IMG/VR virus record: IMGVR_UViG_3300034018_000582
Span: 1 to 46,584 of that record
DNA: 46,584 nt
From: a virus
Direction: 5' to 3' (one strand)
Shown: piece after piece, positions 16,459-23,969 of the stretch
Layout: the number at the start of each line of letters is the position of its first letter
How positions within the stretch are numbered: the stretch's first letter is position 1
The notes under the pieces: generated by a model
Told to the model about the DNA's origin: nothing
The model's database searches: none
What the model saw: the letters and a program-made list of their open reading frames with translations, nothing else
Made by a program: the position numbers and the translations under genes

Positions 16459-17185
16459 CAGATCCCCAATCGTTCGGCGTCCAGAATCCAAACTCTTGAA
16501 TAGAATGATCATTGTATTTATAATTTCTACCTATTGATTGTGGATTAATTGGTAAAGGCTCTCTTAAAAACATTTCATGAGAAACCCTAGTACTGCTATC
16601 AACATAAATATCATATCCAAGTTTTCTTAATAAAGAACAGACATAGAAATCTTCTGACTCATAGATATTTGCACTATTTACACCAACTCTAAAAACATCA
16701 TATGTTCTATTACCATGATCATCAATATAGAATAAATTATTTTTTTCACAATACTCTGCTATGTCTAAACAAGCCTTTCTAGAGATAGAAAAAAGGCCAA
16801 ATCCAGCAAAATCTGTTTTATATAAAAAGTTTCCACAATCCTCATAAACTCCAACTACGGCACATCTTACTCCGTATGCAGAAACTGGATACTTTAGTGG
16901 TGTTGATAGGGCTATTGCATCGTGACCTAGTTCTATAATTTTTTCTATTCCTAATCTATCAGCAGCAACATCATCGTCCTGCCAAACCATATAGTCAAAG
17001 TCTGGTACATTATTTAAAATATCTGAAAATATAGCATTACGAGCGCGGGAGACTAAACTATCTCCTGGGTATATTTTATGCATAATTCTAAATTTAGAAG
17101 AAGATAAATAATCAATAATTGATTGCATATATTGAACAGTAACTGTATTCTTATATGAAGGTGTTGCAATTACTATATTTTTCAT
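16439..17185 (-). CDS. glycosyltransferase, GT-A-like with DDD motif
   Basis: A 248-residue soluble protein. It starts MKNIVIATPSYKN, the usual first strand of GT-A enzymes, and has WQDDDVAADR with three Asp at residues 70-72, the metal and nucleotide-sugar site. A later FAGFGLFSISRKACLDIAEY segment fits an acceptor-side loop. It should add a sugar to an unknown acceptor. The start overlaps the end of the upstream glycosyltransferase by four bases, so the two act as an operon. Both are inverted relative to the fibre genes around them, which suggests a separately acquired cassette. No substrate is evident; fibre proteins or host surface glycans are the plausible targets. Confidence 0.75.
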   Translation of the reverse strand: MKNIVIATPSYKNTVTVQYMQSIIDYLSSSKFRIMHKIYPGDSLVSRARNAIFSDILNNVPDFDYMVWQDDDVAADRLGIEKIIELGHDAIALSTPLKYPVSAYGVRCAVVGVYEDCGNFLYKTDFAGFGLFSISRKACLDIAEYCEKNNLFYIDDHGNRTYDVFRVGVNSANIYESEDFYVCSLLRKLGYDIYVDSSTRVSHEMFLREPLPINPQSIGRNYKYNDHSIQEFGFWTPNDWGSVNLPLY

Positions 17186-17808
17186 AACTCTCCTCTAACT
17201 CTATTTAATAATTCTATATTATTTTTACTTGGAATTCTAGTTTGAGGATGATATAAATGATAATTATTACCCTTTAGAAATGTAATAGGGCGGTATTTTT
17301 TTTCAAATCTTAAATTAAATTCTGTATCCTCAAGCCCCCACCCATCAAAACTTTCGCTCATGCCGCCTAGATCTTCCCATGTATCCTTTTTAATGATATA
17401 GATGCCACCAGAATTTCTAATATTTAACTGATATGGCAATAGATAGGTCTTGTCATAATCGTTTATTGTTAATGGATTGATTCCATTAATAAAATTTATG
17501 GTTGCCTTTTCATTCAAATAATGGATTGAGGTAAAGGGCTTTATGATCATTCCTTCATTCAATGAATTTAAGCCTTTGATAATTAAACTTAAATTAACAA
17601 TGTTATCTGAATCAATAATAACTAAGTTAGATTTTATAGACTTAGACACACCATTGTTTCTAGCCTGAGATCTATTAAATTTTTTTCTGTCAGACCGTCC
17701 GATTATTGGAATAGACAATGATGAATAGTATTTATAGCAATACTTAAAGTTTCTTAATTGATATGGACAACCACTATCCTGCCATGGAATTATTATATCG
17801 AAGTCCAT
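17182..17808 (-). CDS. glycosyltransferase with GT7-type C-terminal motif
   Basis: A 208-residue protein. The N-terminal FDIIIPWQDSG and VIIDSDNI (D66-S67-D68) are a GT-A fold DxD site. GGMSESFDGWGLEDTEF (148-164) closely follows the FxGWGxEDxE signature of galactosyltransferase-like family 7 C-terminal domains, where the Glu-Asp pair lies at the acceptor site. It is therefore likely a retaining-fold-independent hexosyl or N-acetylhexosaminyl transferase, specificity unknown. The first gene of a two-gene minus-strand operon. It has no Shine-Dalgarno sequence but a -10 box six bases upstream, so the message is predicted leaderless. Confidence 0.76.
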   Translation of the reverse strand: MDFDIIIPWQDSGCPYQLRNFKYCYKYYSSLSIPIIGRSDRKKFNRSQARNNGVSKSIKSNLVIIDSDNIVNLSLIIKGLNSLNEGMIIKPFTSIHYLNEKATINFINGINPLTINDYDKTYLLPYQLNIRNSGGIYIIKKDTWEDLGGMSESFDGWGLEDTEFNLRFEKKYRPITFLKGNNYHLYHPQTRIPSKNNIELLNRVRGEL

Positions 17809-17814
17809 TAAAAT

Positions 17815-17824
17815 ATGATATCAT
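17815..17824. promoter_or_regulatory. palindromic bidirectional -10 element, leaderless in both directions
   Basis: ATGATATCAT is a perfect palindrome and reads TGATATCAT (extended -10) on either strand. The plus-strand hexamer is six bases from ATG 17831 and the minus-strand hexamer is six bases from ATG 17808. With only 22 bases between the two start codons there is no room for separate promoters or for ribosome-binding sites. Confidence 0.65.
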
Positions 17825-17830
17825 TGTTAT

Positions 17831-18106
17831 ATGTACATTACTTCTAAAATTGAAAAAATAGGTGCTTGCGGCGGGGTTTTTGTAAAACTATATTGGAAGT
17901 TCTCTGCCGTAGAGGGAGAAGTTGAAAAAGTACAATATTTAGAAGTAGTTATAGACGACACATTGCCAGAAGAATTTATTGTTGAGTTTGGGGACCAGGC
18001 TACTGCTGGGGGATATGAAAAAGCGTACCTATGGACCGTACCTAATATAGAAGAAATACATTCAAGGCTATTAAACGACCTAATAAACTCTCTATACAAT
18101 AGATAA
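17831..18106 (+). CDS. small protein, unknown function
   Basis: A 91-residue protein, acidic overall, with a beta-rich first half (YITSKIEKIGACGG ... FVKLYWKFSAVEGE) and a helical C-terminus (IEEIHSRLLNDLINSLYN). It has no membrane helix or known motif. Its start codon lies six bases from the shared palindromic -10 element, and its end is 17 bases before the next fibre gene. I do not recognise it. Its position among fibre genes would fit a small tail component or chaperone. Confidence 0.55.
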   Translation: MYITSKIEKIGACGGVFVKLYWKFSAVEGEVEKVQYLEVVIDDTLPEEFIVEFGDQATAGGYEKAYLWTVPNIEEIHSRLLNDLINSLYNR

Positions 18107-18111
18107 TAGGG

Positions 18112-18117
18112 TATAAT
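18112..18117 (+). promoter_or_regulatory. TATAAT -10 box, leaderless promoter for the 18124 fibre
   Basis: TATAAT, six bases (tataac), then ATG 18124, as at 12002. No ribosome-binding site is present. The two genes also share their N-terminal protein motif, so promoter and 5' end may have been copied together. Confidence 0.6.
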
Positions 18118-18123
18118 TATAAC

Positions 18124-19140
18124 ATGGCTAAACCTATAAAAGTATGGACTGGATCTGAGTGGGTAGATGTAGCAATAAAAACTCCCACAATTACAGGATA
18201 TGCCACAGAAACAGCATTGGGAGTATTATCAGATACTGTTGATGGCAAGGCTGATCTATCAGGAGACACATTTACAGGATTTGTCACATTACATGCAGAT
18301 CCAACACAATCTTTACATGCTGCCACTAAGCAATATGTTGATGCAACAGCAGAAGGTCTTCATATTCATGCATCCTGTGCTACTGCTACAACAACTAATA
18401 TTTCTAATCTTTCATCTCCTCCCGCCTCTATTGACAATGTGACGCTTACCACAAACATGAGGGTTCTTGTTAAAAATCAATCTACCGCATCTCAAAATGG
18501 TATTTATGTATTTAATGGAACAGCATTGGTTAGAGCAGAGGACTTTAATTCTGCTACAGAAATCGACGGCGGAGACTTTGTTTTCGTAACTGGAGGAACT
18601 GTTAATGATAATACAGGATGGGTACAGGTAGAAACTGTAAGTACTGTAGGCTCTGATCCAATAACATTTACCCAGTTCTCTGGTGCTGGATCAATAACTG
18701 CTGGTACAAATATTTCTATTTCTGGAACACAAGTATCTACAGTAAATGATCCAACATTCTCAGGTCTAGTTACAGCAAGTTCTGGAGTAGCATTTTCTGA
18801 CGGTACTCAGACTAAAGTAGGAGTTCCATCTATATCATCATTTATTTCTAAAACTTCTAGTTACACCCTTGACGCACTTACCTTAAGAGATAATATTATT
18901 GAAATGGATAGTACATCTGCAACCACAGTAACAATACCAACAGATACTACATTAAACTATCCAATAGGCTCAAGCATAGATGTTATTCAAATTAATACTG
19001 GAGAAGTAACAATCGCGGGAGCAGTAGGAGTTACAGTAAATTCTACCCCTGGACTTAAACTAAGAACCAGATGGTCATCATGTACTCTATTAAAAAGAGC
19101 ATCTAATACCTGGCTTGTCTATGGCGATCTTAAAGCCTAG
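18124..19140 (+). CDS. tail fibre protein
   Basis: A 338-residue fibre. The N-terminal attachment-like segment (KVWTGSEWVDVAIKTP) is shared with the 12014 product. The middle (DPTQSLHAATKQYVDATAEGLH, then NVTLTTNMRVLVKNQSTASQNGIYVFNG) is a standard phage fibre module. The C-terminal 100 residues (SYTLDALTLRDNIIEMDSTS ... LLKRASNTWLVYGDLKA) are homologous to the tip of the 7707 fibre. It therefore combines one end of one fibre with the other end of another, a clear case of module exchange. Predicted leaderless translation. It is followed by a promoter for the fibronectin protein. Confidence 0.8.
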   Translation: MAKPIKVWTGSEWVDVAIKTPTITGYATETALGVLSDTVDGKADLSGDTFTGFVTLHADPTQSLHAATKQYVDATAEGLHIHASCATATTTNISNLSSPPASIDNVTLTTNMRVLVKNQSTASQNGIYVFNGTALVRAEDFNSATEIDGGDFVFVTGGTVNDNTGWVQVETVSTVGSDPITFTQFSGAGSITAGTNISISGTQVSTVNDPTFSGLVTASSGVAFSDGTQTKVGVPSISSFISKTSSYTLDALTLRDNIIEMDSTSATTVTIPTDTTLNYPIGSSIDVIQINTGEVTIAGAVGVTVNSTPGLKLRTRWSSCTLLKRASNTWLVYGDLKA

Positions 19141-19142
19141 TA

Positions 19143-19151
19143 TGATATACT
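19143..19151 (+). promoter_or_regulatory. extended -10 promoter for the fibronectin-III tail gene and perhaps the oxygenase cluster
   Basis: TGATATACT, with initiation expected near 19158 and a TAGGAG ribosome-binding site before GTG 19176. No other clear promoter or terminator appears before 25251, so this may also drive the oxygenase genes. Confidence 0.5.
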
Positions 19152-19175
19152 GATTGTTGATATTTAGGAGACATT

Positions 19176-20435
19176 GTGGCAAAAAAGGAAATCGGAGGAA
19201 GGTCTTCACAACAGAATGACTTCCTTGAACCAGCCGCACCTATTAATGTTGTTGCTACAGATGTAGGAACAAATAGAGCATTTAATAATGGTGCCGCTAG
19301 CGTGTCTTTTGAGTTGCCTGCTAATTCTCCTCCAGCAACTTCCTACACAGTTTACTTAAATGGCAATACTTCAATAAATGCTACTGGAACATCATCTCCA
19401 ATAGTTGTTAGTGGATTAACAACCCCAAATACAACAAACGCTGCACAGTTTTATGTTATAGCAACAAATGCTGCTGGGAATTCACCACAATCATCATTAT
19501 CTACAGCAATACACACTACTGGTGTTCCAGCAACAATGTCTGCACCTACAGTATCTTCAAGTACTACTGATCAAGACGCCGTATCCTGGACTGCACCAAA
19601 TACTGGCGGTAAAACAATAATTAGATATTACTGGGAAAGTTCCGATGGTAAGTCTGGTAATACAACAAATACCTCAGTTACTGTAACTCAAGAAGGCGGA
19701 ACTTCTCAAACATATAAGGTAAGAGCAGAAAATGCAAATGGACTAGGAATCTGGTCAGCAGATTCCTCAAGTGTTACTACAACTCCATTCTTTCCCCCAT
19801 TCTTTCCTTATTTCCCACCATTTTTCCCACCGTTCTTTCCCCCATTCTTCCCATATTTTCCTCCGTTCTTCCCATACTTTCCTCCGTTTTTCCCGTTCTT
19901 CCCACCATTCTTTCCGTTCTTCCCACCATTCTTCCCAGCGTTTGGTCCTGCATTTAAAACTGCTCCAACAAATATCATAGATCAAACTACTAATATCATT
20001 TACCTAACATCAGAGTATGGATACTTAACAGATAAGTATTTGGCAAATGAAGATGCTTTATCTGCACTAGGATTCGATGAATTAAATGGACTAGATAGTG
20101 CAATTGAACTAGATTCAGAATCTATAACAAATATAATAGAACTAGAGACTAATATTAAAAATATTGAAAGTCGCCTGGATCAAATTGACATTATTAAGAT
20201 TAATGATGAATCATACATAAAGCATCATAACCTTCTAGTTGAAAAAGACGGCAGGATCTTCTTTGAGAATGTATTAAATATAGATAGTTCATTTAAGTTA
20301 TTTAACTTTGACAATAAAGAATTTATTCAAATAGAGTCTTTAGAAAAAGTAGAAAATGTAGAAACTGAGGTATACTTCATTGAATGTGATATGCCAATAG
20401 TAATACAAAGTAGCGTTGGATTTATGACAAGATAG
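19176..20435 (+). CDS. fibronectin type III tail protein with a 57-residue Phe/Pro repeat
   Basis: A 419-residue protein read from GTG, with TAGGAG six bases upstream. Residues about 22-110 and 118-203 are two fibronectin-III-like domains (PINVVATDVG ... YVIATNAAGNSPQ; MSAPTVSSSTT ... YKVRAENANGLGIWS), common on siphovirus tails for weak surface binding. Residues 204-260 are almost only Phe and Pro, with a few Tyr, in units such as PPFFP and FFPYF. The C-terminal 150 residues are acidic and Ile/Leu-rich (LETNIKNIESRLDQIDII), probably a coiled coil with a small terminal domain. It sits directly before the prolyl-hydroxylase-like cluster. The repeat is too polar at its flanks and too proline-rich for a membrane helix, and its job is unknown. 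Confidence 0.78.
   Translation: MAKKEIGGRSSQQNDFLEPAAPINVVATDVGTNRAFNNGAASVSFELPANSPPATSYTVYLNGNTSINATGTSSPIVVSGLTTPNTTNAAQFYVIATNAAGNSPQSSLSTAIHTTGVPATMSAPTVSSSTTDQDAVSWTAPNTGGKTIIRYYWESSDGKSGNTTNTSVTVTQEGGTSQTYKVRAENANGLGIWSADSSSVTTTPFFPPFFPYFPPFFPPFFPPFFPYFPPFFPYFPPFFPFFPPFFPFFPPFFPAFGPAFKTAPTNIIDQTTNIIYLTSEYGYLTDKYLANEDALSALGFDELNGLDSAIELDSESITNIIELETNIKNIESRLDQIDIIKINDESYIKHHNLLVEKDGRIFFENVLNIDSSFKLFNFDNKEFIQIESLEKVENVETEVYFIECDMPIVIQSSVGFMTR
19785..19955 (+). repeat. in-frame Phe/Pro codon repeat
   Basis: TTC/TTT and CCA/CCC/CCG codons alternate in short units for 57 codons. Synonymous codons are mixed, so the peptide pattern is kept while the DNA varies. This argues for selection on the protein rather than simple recent slippage. 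Confidence 0.85.
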
Positions 20436-20448
20436 ATTGAGAGATATT

Positions 20449-21177
20449 GTGTCTGATTGGCTTAATAAAGATAGATCAGAAACACATTTAAATAGAATTA
20501 ATCCTAGAGCATGGAAAGATAATCTAATAGTAGAAAATCCGGCTCTAGGAATTAATATTTATAAAAGTGTTTTAGATAAAGGTTTATGCGATGAAGTAAT
20601 TAATGTATTGGAAGATAACATTGGTAATGAAAAATATCAATGGTCCCAGGCACACGTTACAGAATCTGATAACCCACTATTGAATGCTAGAGATTGTTTA
20701 GATTTTAAAATAGGACATAATAATCTAGGTCCAAGAAATTCTAACAATAAAGAATTATATGATATGCATCAGAAGGTTTTCGATTCACTTTACCCTGCAT
20801 CACAAGATTATGCAAGGTACTGGGGCGTAGGTATATCATATTTCGAAGTGTTCAACTTTGTTAAATATGAGGGTGTTAATAAACATTTTAATATTCATGC
20901 AGATCATGGTCCAGCATATGTATCTACAGTATCTATGGTTTTATATGTTAATGATAATTATGAGGGCGGAGAAATTTACTTCCCTAGATTTGACTTAGAG
21001 GTAAAGCCTGAGGCGGGGGATCTTGTGATATTCCCATCAACATACATTTACGAACATGCTTCAAAACCTATAGTTTCTGGTACTAAATATGCTATAGTGA
21101 TAATGACAGACTATAACAGTCGTGGAAATCTTAGATACTATCAGTATCGTGAAGAAGATAATAAAGTTAAATATTAG
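20449..21177 (+). CDS. 2-oxoglutarate/Fe(II) oxygenase, prolyl-4-hydroxylase-like (first of five)
   Basis: Predicted to hydroxylate an unknown substrate with Fe(II), 2-oxoglutarate and oxygen. The 242-residue chain has the double-stranded beta-helix pattern: iron ligands H150-x-D152 in FNIHADHG and H203 in YEHASKP, and the family hallmark YVNDNYEGGEIYFPRF. The 2-oxoglutarate-binding position is K213 (GTKYAIV), not the Arg seen in the later three cluster members. The start is uncertain: GTG 20449 has GAGAG five bases upstream, while an in-frame TTG at 20437 has nothing. It follows the Phe/Pro tail gene by 13 bases. Its closest relative in the window is the next gene. Confidence 0.82.
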   Translation: MSDWLNKDRSETHLNRINPRAWKDNLIVENPALGINIYKSVLDKGLCDEVINVLEDNIGNEKYQWSQAHVTESDNPLLNARDCLDFKIGHNNLGPRNSNNKELYDMHQKVFDSLYPASQDYARYWGVGISYFEVFNFVKYEGVNKHFNIHADHGPAYVSTVSMVLYVNDNYEGGEIYFPRFDLEVKPEAGDLVIFPSTYIYEHASKPIVSGTKYAIVIMTDYNSRGNLRYYQYREEDNKVKY

Positions 21178-21189
21178 ATTGGTTTTTTT

Positions 21190-21894
21190 ATGATTTCTGA
21201 AGAGCAGAAAACAATAAATCAAAAAATTGAAGAGTTTTATAAGATAGATAATCAAACATGGTCATCATATGACGACCTTGGGAGTGGCATATTTGTTTAT
21301 CATGACGCTATGCCGCTTGACTGTATCTCTAGACTAGAGAATGTTTTAGAAAATGATAGGAATCAGTATTCTTATTCTGAAGCAATGGTCGGATATTCTA
21401 TGAAAATACCAGAATACAGAGACTGTCAGGATTTTAGATTTAAAAAGTCTGATATAGAAGGAGACAGGAGTTCTGCTAGCCTTGAGTTACAGGATGTTTG
21501 GCAAAGCATCTATGATAGTGCATCTCAGGCAGTTAAGCACTATGCATCCCATTTTAAAATTGGAGAACTTAGGTACTGGGAGGCTATGAACTTTGTCAGG
21601 TATGGTCCAGGACAACATTTTCAGGAACACCACGATCATGGATATTCATACAATTGTGTAGTCTCATTGGTGGGGTATCCTAATGATGATTACGAAGGTG
21701 GAGAATTATATTTTAGATTACAAAATCTTAATATAAAGCCTAAGGCTGGAGACTTGTTTATCTTTCCATCAAACTATATGTATCCTCATAGAGCCATGCC
21801 AGTAGTTTCTGGAATAAAGTACTCAGTAGTTACAATGCTTGATTACTCCGATAAGTTTCATAGACCAGAATTTTATTACGAAACGGGAACCTGA
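21190..21894 (+). CDS. 2-oxoglutarate/Fe(II) oxygenase, prolyl-4-hydroxylase-like (second of five)
   Basis: A 234-residue protein with iron ligands H147-x-D149 (QEHHDHG) and H200 (YPHRAMP), the DDYEGGELYF core and K210 as the likely 2-oxoglutarate anchor. It resembles the preceding gene product throughout (NFVKYEG versus NFVRYGPG; AGDLVIFPS versus AGDLFIFPS), so the two look like a tandem duplication that diverged, perhaps to use different sites or substrates. A run of seven T precedes the ATG and no ribosome-binding site is visible. The stop overlaps the next ATG (TGATG). Confidence 0.83.
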   Translation: MISEEQKTINQKIEEFYKIDNQTWSSYDDLGSGIFVYHDAMPLDCISRLENVLENDRNQYSYSEAMVGYSMKIPEYRDCQDFRFKKSDIEGDRSSASLELQDVWQSIYDSASQAVKHYASHFKIGELRYWEAMNFVRYGPGQHFQEHHDHGYSYNCVVSLVGYPNDDYEGGELYFRLQNLNIKPKAGDLFIFPSNYMYPHRAMPVVSGIKYSVVTMLDYSDKFHRPEFYYETGT

Positions 21895-22604
21895 TGCCCC
21901 TTGTTGCATATAAAGATATGCATACTCCATCAATCATAGAGCAAATGCCTATGCATAGAGACTGGATGGACGAGACATTTGATCGACATGCATATCAATG
22001 TTTTCCAGTATCAATGGCAAACAGACTTGGATGGTCTATATCTTTTAAAGAAGATATAACATTTATTTGGGATGGTATCAATTCTTCACAAGATGGTCAT
22101 GTTAATATAATAACTGGCGGAGATTATGTTAGCACTAGAAGAGCAAATAGAACTCTTAGTTTCGACACAGGAATTATATTCTCTCCAGAGGAGAACGTAA
22201 GCCTACTCACAATGCCTCCGCCAAATATATTTATAGATGGCATTCAATGCATGACAACAATTATTAGCACGACAGCATTGATAGGAGCATTGCCAGTAGC
22301 AATAATGATAACTAGGCCAAATATTGAAATAACTATTCCAGCAAAAACTCCTATAGCATCAGTATTTCCAATATCACTAACAGATATAAATAATACTGAA
22401 TTAATTGTAAAGAGTGGATATCCAGATTTTATGCAACAAGCCGAATGGAATAAAAAAATTCAAGATCGCGGCGCTGCCTCTCAGGAAAAAAATTCTAAAG
22501 GAGAGTGGACTCATTTTTACAGAGATGCTGTAGACCATAATGGAAACAAAATGGGTGATCATGAAGTTAAGAAAATTCTTATGAGAGTGACTTATGAAAA
22601 TTAA
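21894..22604 (+). CDS. DUF6065-family protein
   Basis: A 236-residue protein. MPMHRDWMDETFDRHAYQCFPVSMANRLGW follows the conserved pattern of the DUF6065 family (RxWMDxTxxxxAYRCLPLxxANxxGW), and a later IEITIPAKTPIASVFPI fits its second conserved region. The family has no established function that I know of. It is found in phages and bacteria, and here it lies between oxygenase genes with overlaps at both ends, implying joint expression and perhaps work on the same substrate. The last ten bases overlap the next gene. Confidence 0.72.
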   Translation: MPLVAYKDMHTPSIIEQMPMHRDWMDETFDRHAYQCFPVSMANRLGWSISFKEDITFIWDGINSSQDGHVNIITGGDYVSTRRANRTLSFDTGIIFSPEENVSLLTMPPPNIFIDGIQCMTTIISTTALIGALPVAIMITRPNIEITIPAKTPIASVFPISLTDINNTELIVKSGYPDFMQQAEWNKKIQDRGAASQEKNSKGEWTHFYRDAVDHNGNKMGDHEVKKILMRVTYEN

Positions 22605-23313
22605 GTTTTTATCTAATAGGCCATGGTCTAGTGAAAATAAAAATAGTTTCCCAGAGCCATCTTCTAAAAATATTCCAGACTGGTATGTTAAAGAAGATAG
22701 ATACGCAAAACAGCCAAATGGGGAGTATTACACAGGACCAGATGGAGGAAAGATAGTTACATGGAAGGGATGCCCTGCCATATATGACATATTAATAACT
22801 GGATATATGCTAAAGACTCCATGTGATATAGAATTTATAAACACTCCAACTGGACAAATTCATAGAATTTATGACATTAGATACCAAGATTTTATTCAGC
22901 CAAGGCTGGAAATGTCTGGATTCGATGAACCAGACGGGTACTCCAAGAGCCACTTTGCTTGGTATCCAGATTGGGCACCAGAAGTCCCTAGTGGGTATAG
23001 TGTTCTTTATTCACAGCCGTTCAATAGATTCGACTTGCCCTTCTTAAATACAACTGGTATTGTTGATAATGATGAAGTTAGTGTTCCAGGAACAGTACCT
23101 TTCTTCATTAAAGAAGGATGGGAAGGGGTGGTTCCTGCAGGAACCCCATATATTCAACTTCTTCCATTCAAAAGAGATGATTGGGAGTCTGAACACGAAC
23201 TTTTAGATGAAAAGCAGATAGTAAGAAGAAACATTAAAAACAGCAAAAAATATAGAGTACCAAACGGTGGTGTATATTTAAATGAAGTATGGCATAGAAG
23301 GAAGTATCAGTAA
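22594..23313 (+). CDS. phage protein of unknown function, related in layout to DUF6065
   Basis: A 239-residue protein. NIPDWYVKEDRYAKQPNG ... WKGCPAIYDILITGYMLKTPCDIEF, then YSQPFNRFDLPFLNTTGIVDND and VPFFIKEGWEGVVPAGTPYIQLLPFKRDDW are segments I recall from marine phage proteins of unknown role. The PAGTPYIQLLPF motif parallels PAKTPIASVFPI of the preceding gene, so the two may share a fold. It overlaps the preceding gene by 11 bases and the next by one (TAATG), locking it into the cluster. No catalytic residues can be assigned. Confidence 0.65.
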   Translation: MKIKFLSNRPWSSENKNSFPEPSSKNIPDWYVKEDRYAKQPNGEYYTGPDGGKIVTWKGCPAIYDILITGYMLKTPCDIEFINTPTGQIHRIYDIRYQDFIQPRLEMSGFDEPDGYSKSHFAWYPDWAPEVPSGYSVLYSQPFNRFDLPFLNTTGIVDNDEVSVPGTVPFFIKEGWEGVVPAGTPYIQLLPFKRDDWESEHELLDEKQIVRRNIKNSKKYRVPNGGVYLNEVWHRRKYQ

Positions 23314-23969
23314 TGTTTGAAGGAAATCCAGTATCAATAACCCCATCAGGCTTCTTTGGCAATGGAAAAGAAAATATAGTTGAACTAGAAAACTTTATGA
23401 CAAATGAAGAAGTAGAATTTCTTAATAATTTCATTAGATCTAACACTATATGGGACATAACAGAAACACATTATAATGATGAGGGTACTGTTATTTATGA
23501 TGCAGATTACTGGAAAGATAGGGTAATTACTAAGCCAAATATAGAAAAGGCTAATCCTAAAGTATCAATTATTATTAACAACATGGTTGCTAGACTTAAG
23601 CCTATCGTAGATGATTTTTTTAAGGTGGACGCAATGCCTACGAATCCTGCCATGGTTAAGTGGCTACCAGGACAACTTCAAATGCCTCATGCAGATAAGG
23701 AGTTGCACGTTGGAGAAGACGCAGGGAAGCCAAACGACTTCCCTTGGTATGACCTTGCCAGCCTATTTTATATAAATGATGACTATGAGGGTGGGGAATT
23801 GTATTTCCCACATCAAGATATTCAATTTAAACCAAAGGTAGGTGCTGCATACTTCTTCCCTGGAGATATGAATTATATTCACGGAGTTACTGAAGTTAAA
23901 TCAGGTATTAGATACACCGTCCCCTTCTTTTGGACAATTCTAGAGCATACTGGAGATTCTAGGCCATGA
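23313..23969 (+). CDS. 2-oxoglutarate/Fe(II) oxygenase, prolyl-4-hydroxylase-like (third of five)
   Basis: A 218-residue enzyme with all expected residues: H126-x-D128 (MPHADKE), H190 (YIHGVTEV) and R200 (SGIRYTVPFFW), which binds 2-oxoglutarate. The core DDYEGGELYFPHQDIQFKPK is highly typical of the viral P4H-like family. It carries Arg where the first two members have Lys, and its C-terminus (TVPFFW) matches the fourth and fifth members more closely, so it belongs to a second subgroup. The start overlaps the previous stop and its own stop overlaps the next ATG. Confidence 0.86.
   Translation: MFEGNPVSITPSGFFGNGKENIVELENFMTNEEVEFLNNFIRSNTIWDITETHYNDEGTVIYDADYWKDRVITKPNIEKANPKVSIIINNMVARLKPIVDDFFKVDAMPTNPAMVKWLPGQLQMPHADKELHVGEDAGKPNDFPWYDLASLFYINDDYEGGELYFPHQDIQFKPKVGAAYFFPGDMNYIHGVTEVKSGIRYTVPFFWTILEHTGDSRP

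Noticed and set aside
19767-19985. Minus-strand Trp/Glu/Lys-rich open frame opposite the Phe/Pro repeat
   Set aside because: It is the mirror of the repeat and has no start signal. The forward frame continues through two recognisable domains.
21894-23313. Reading the two DUF6065-type genes as inactivated oxygenases
   Set aside because: They lack the EGGELYF core and any HxD...H arrangement, and carry their own conserved motifs, so they are a different family.
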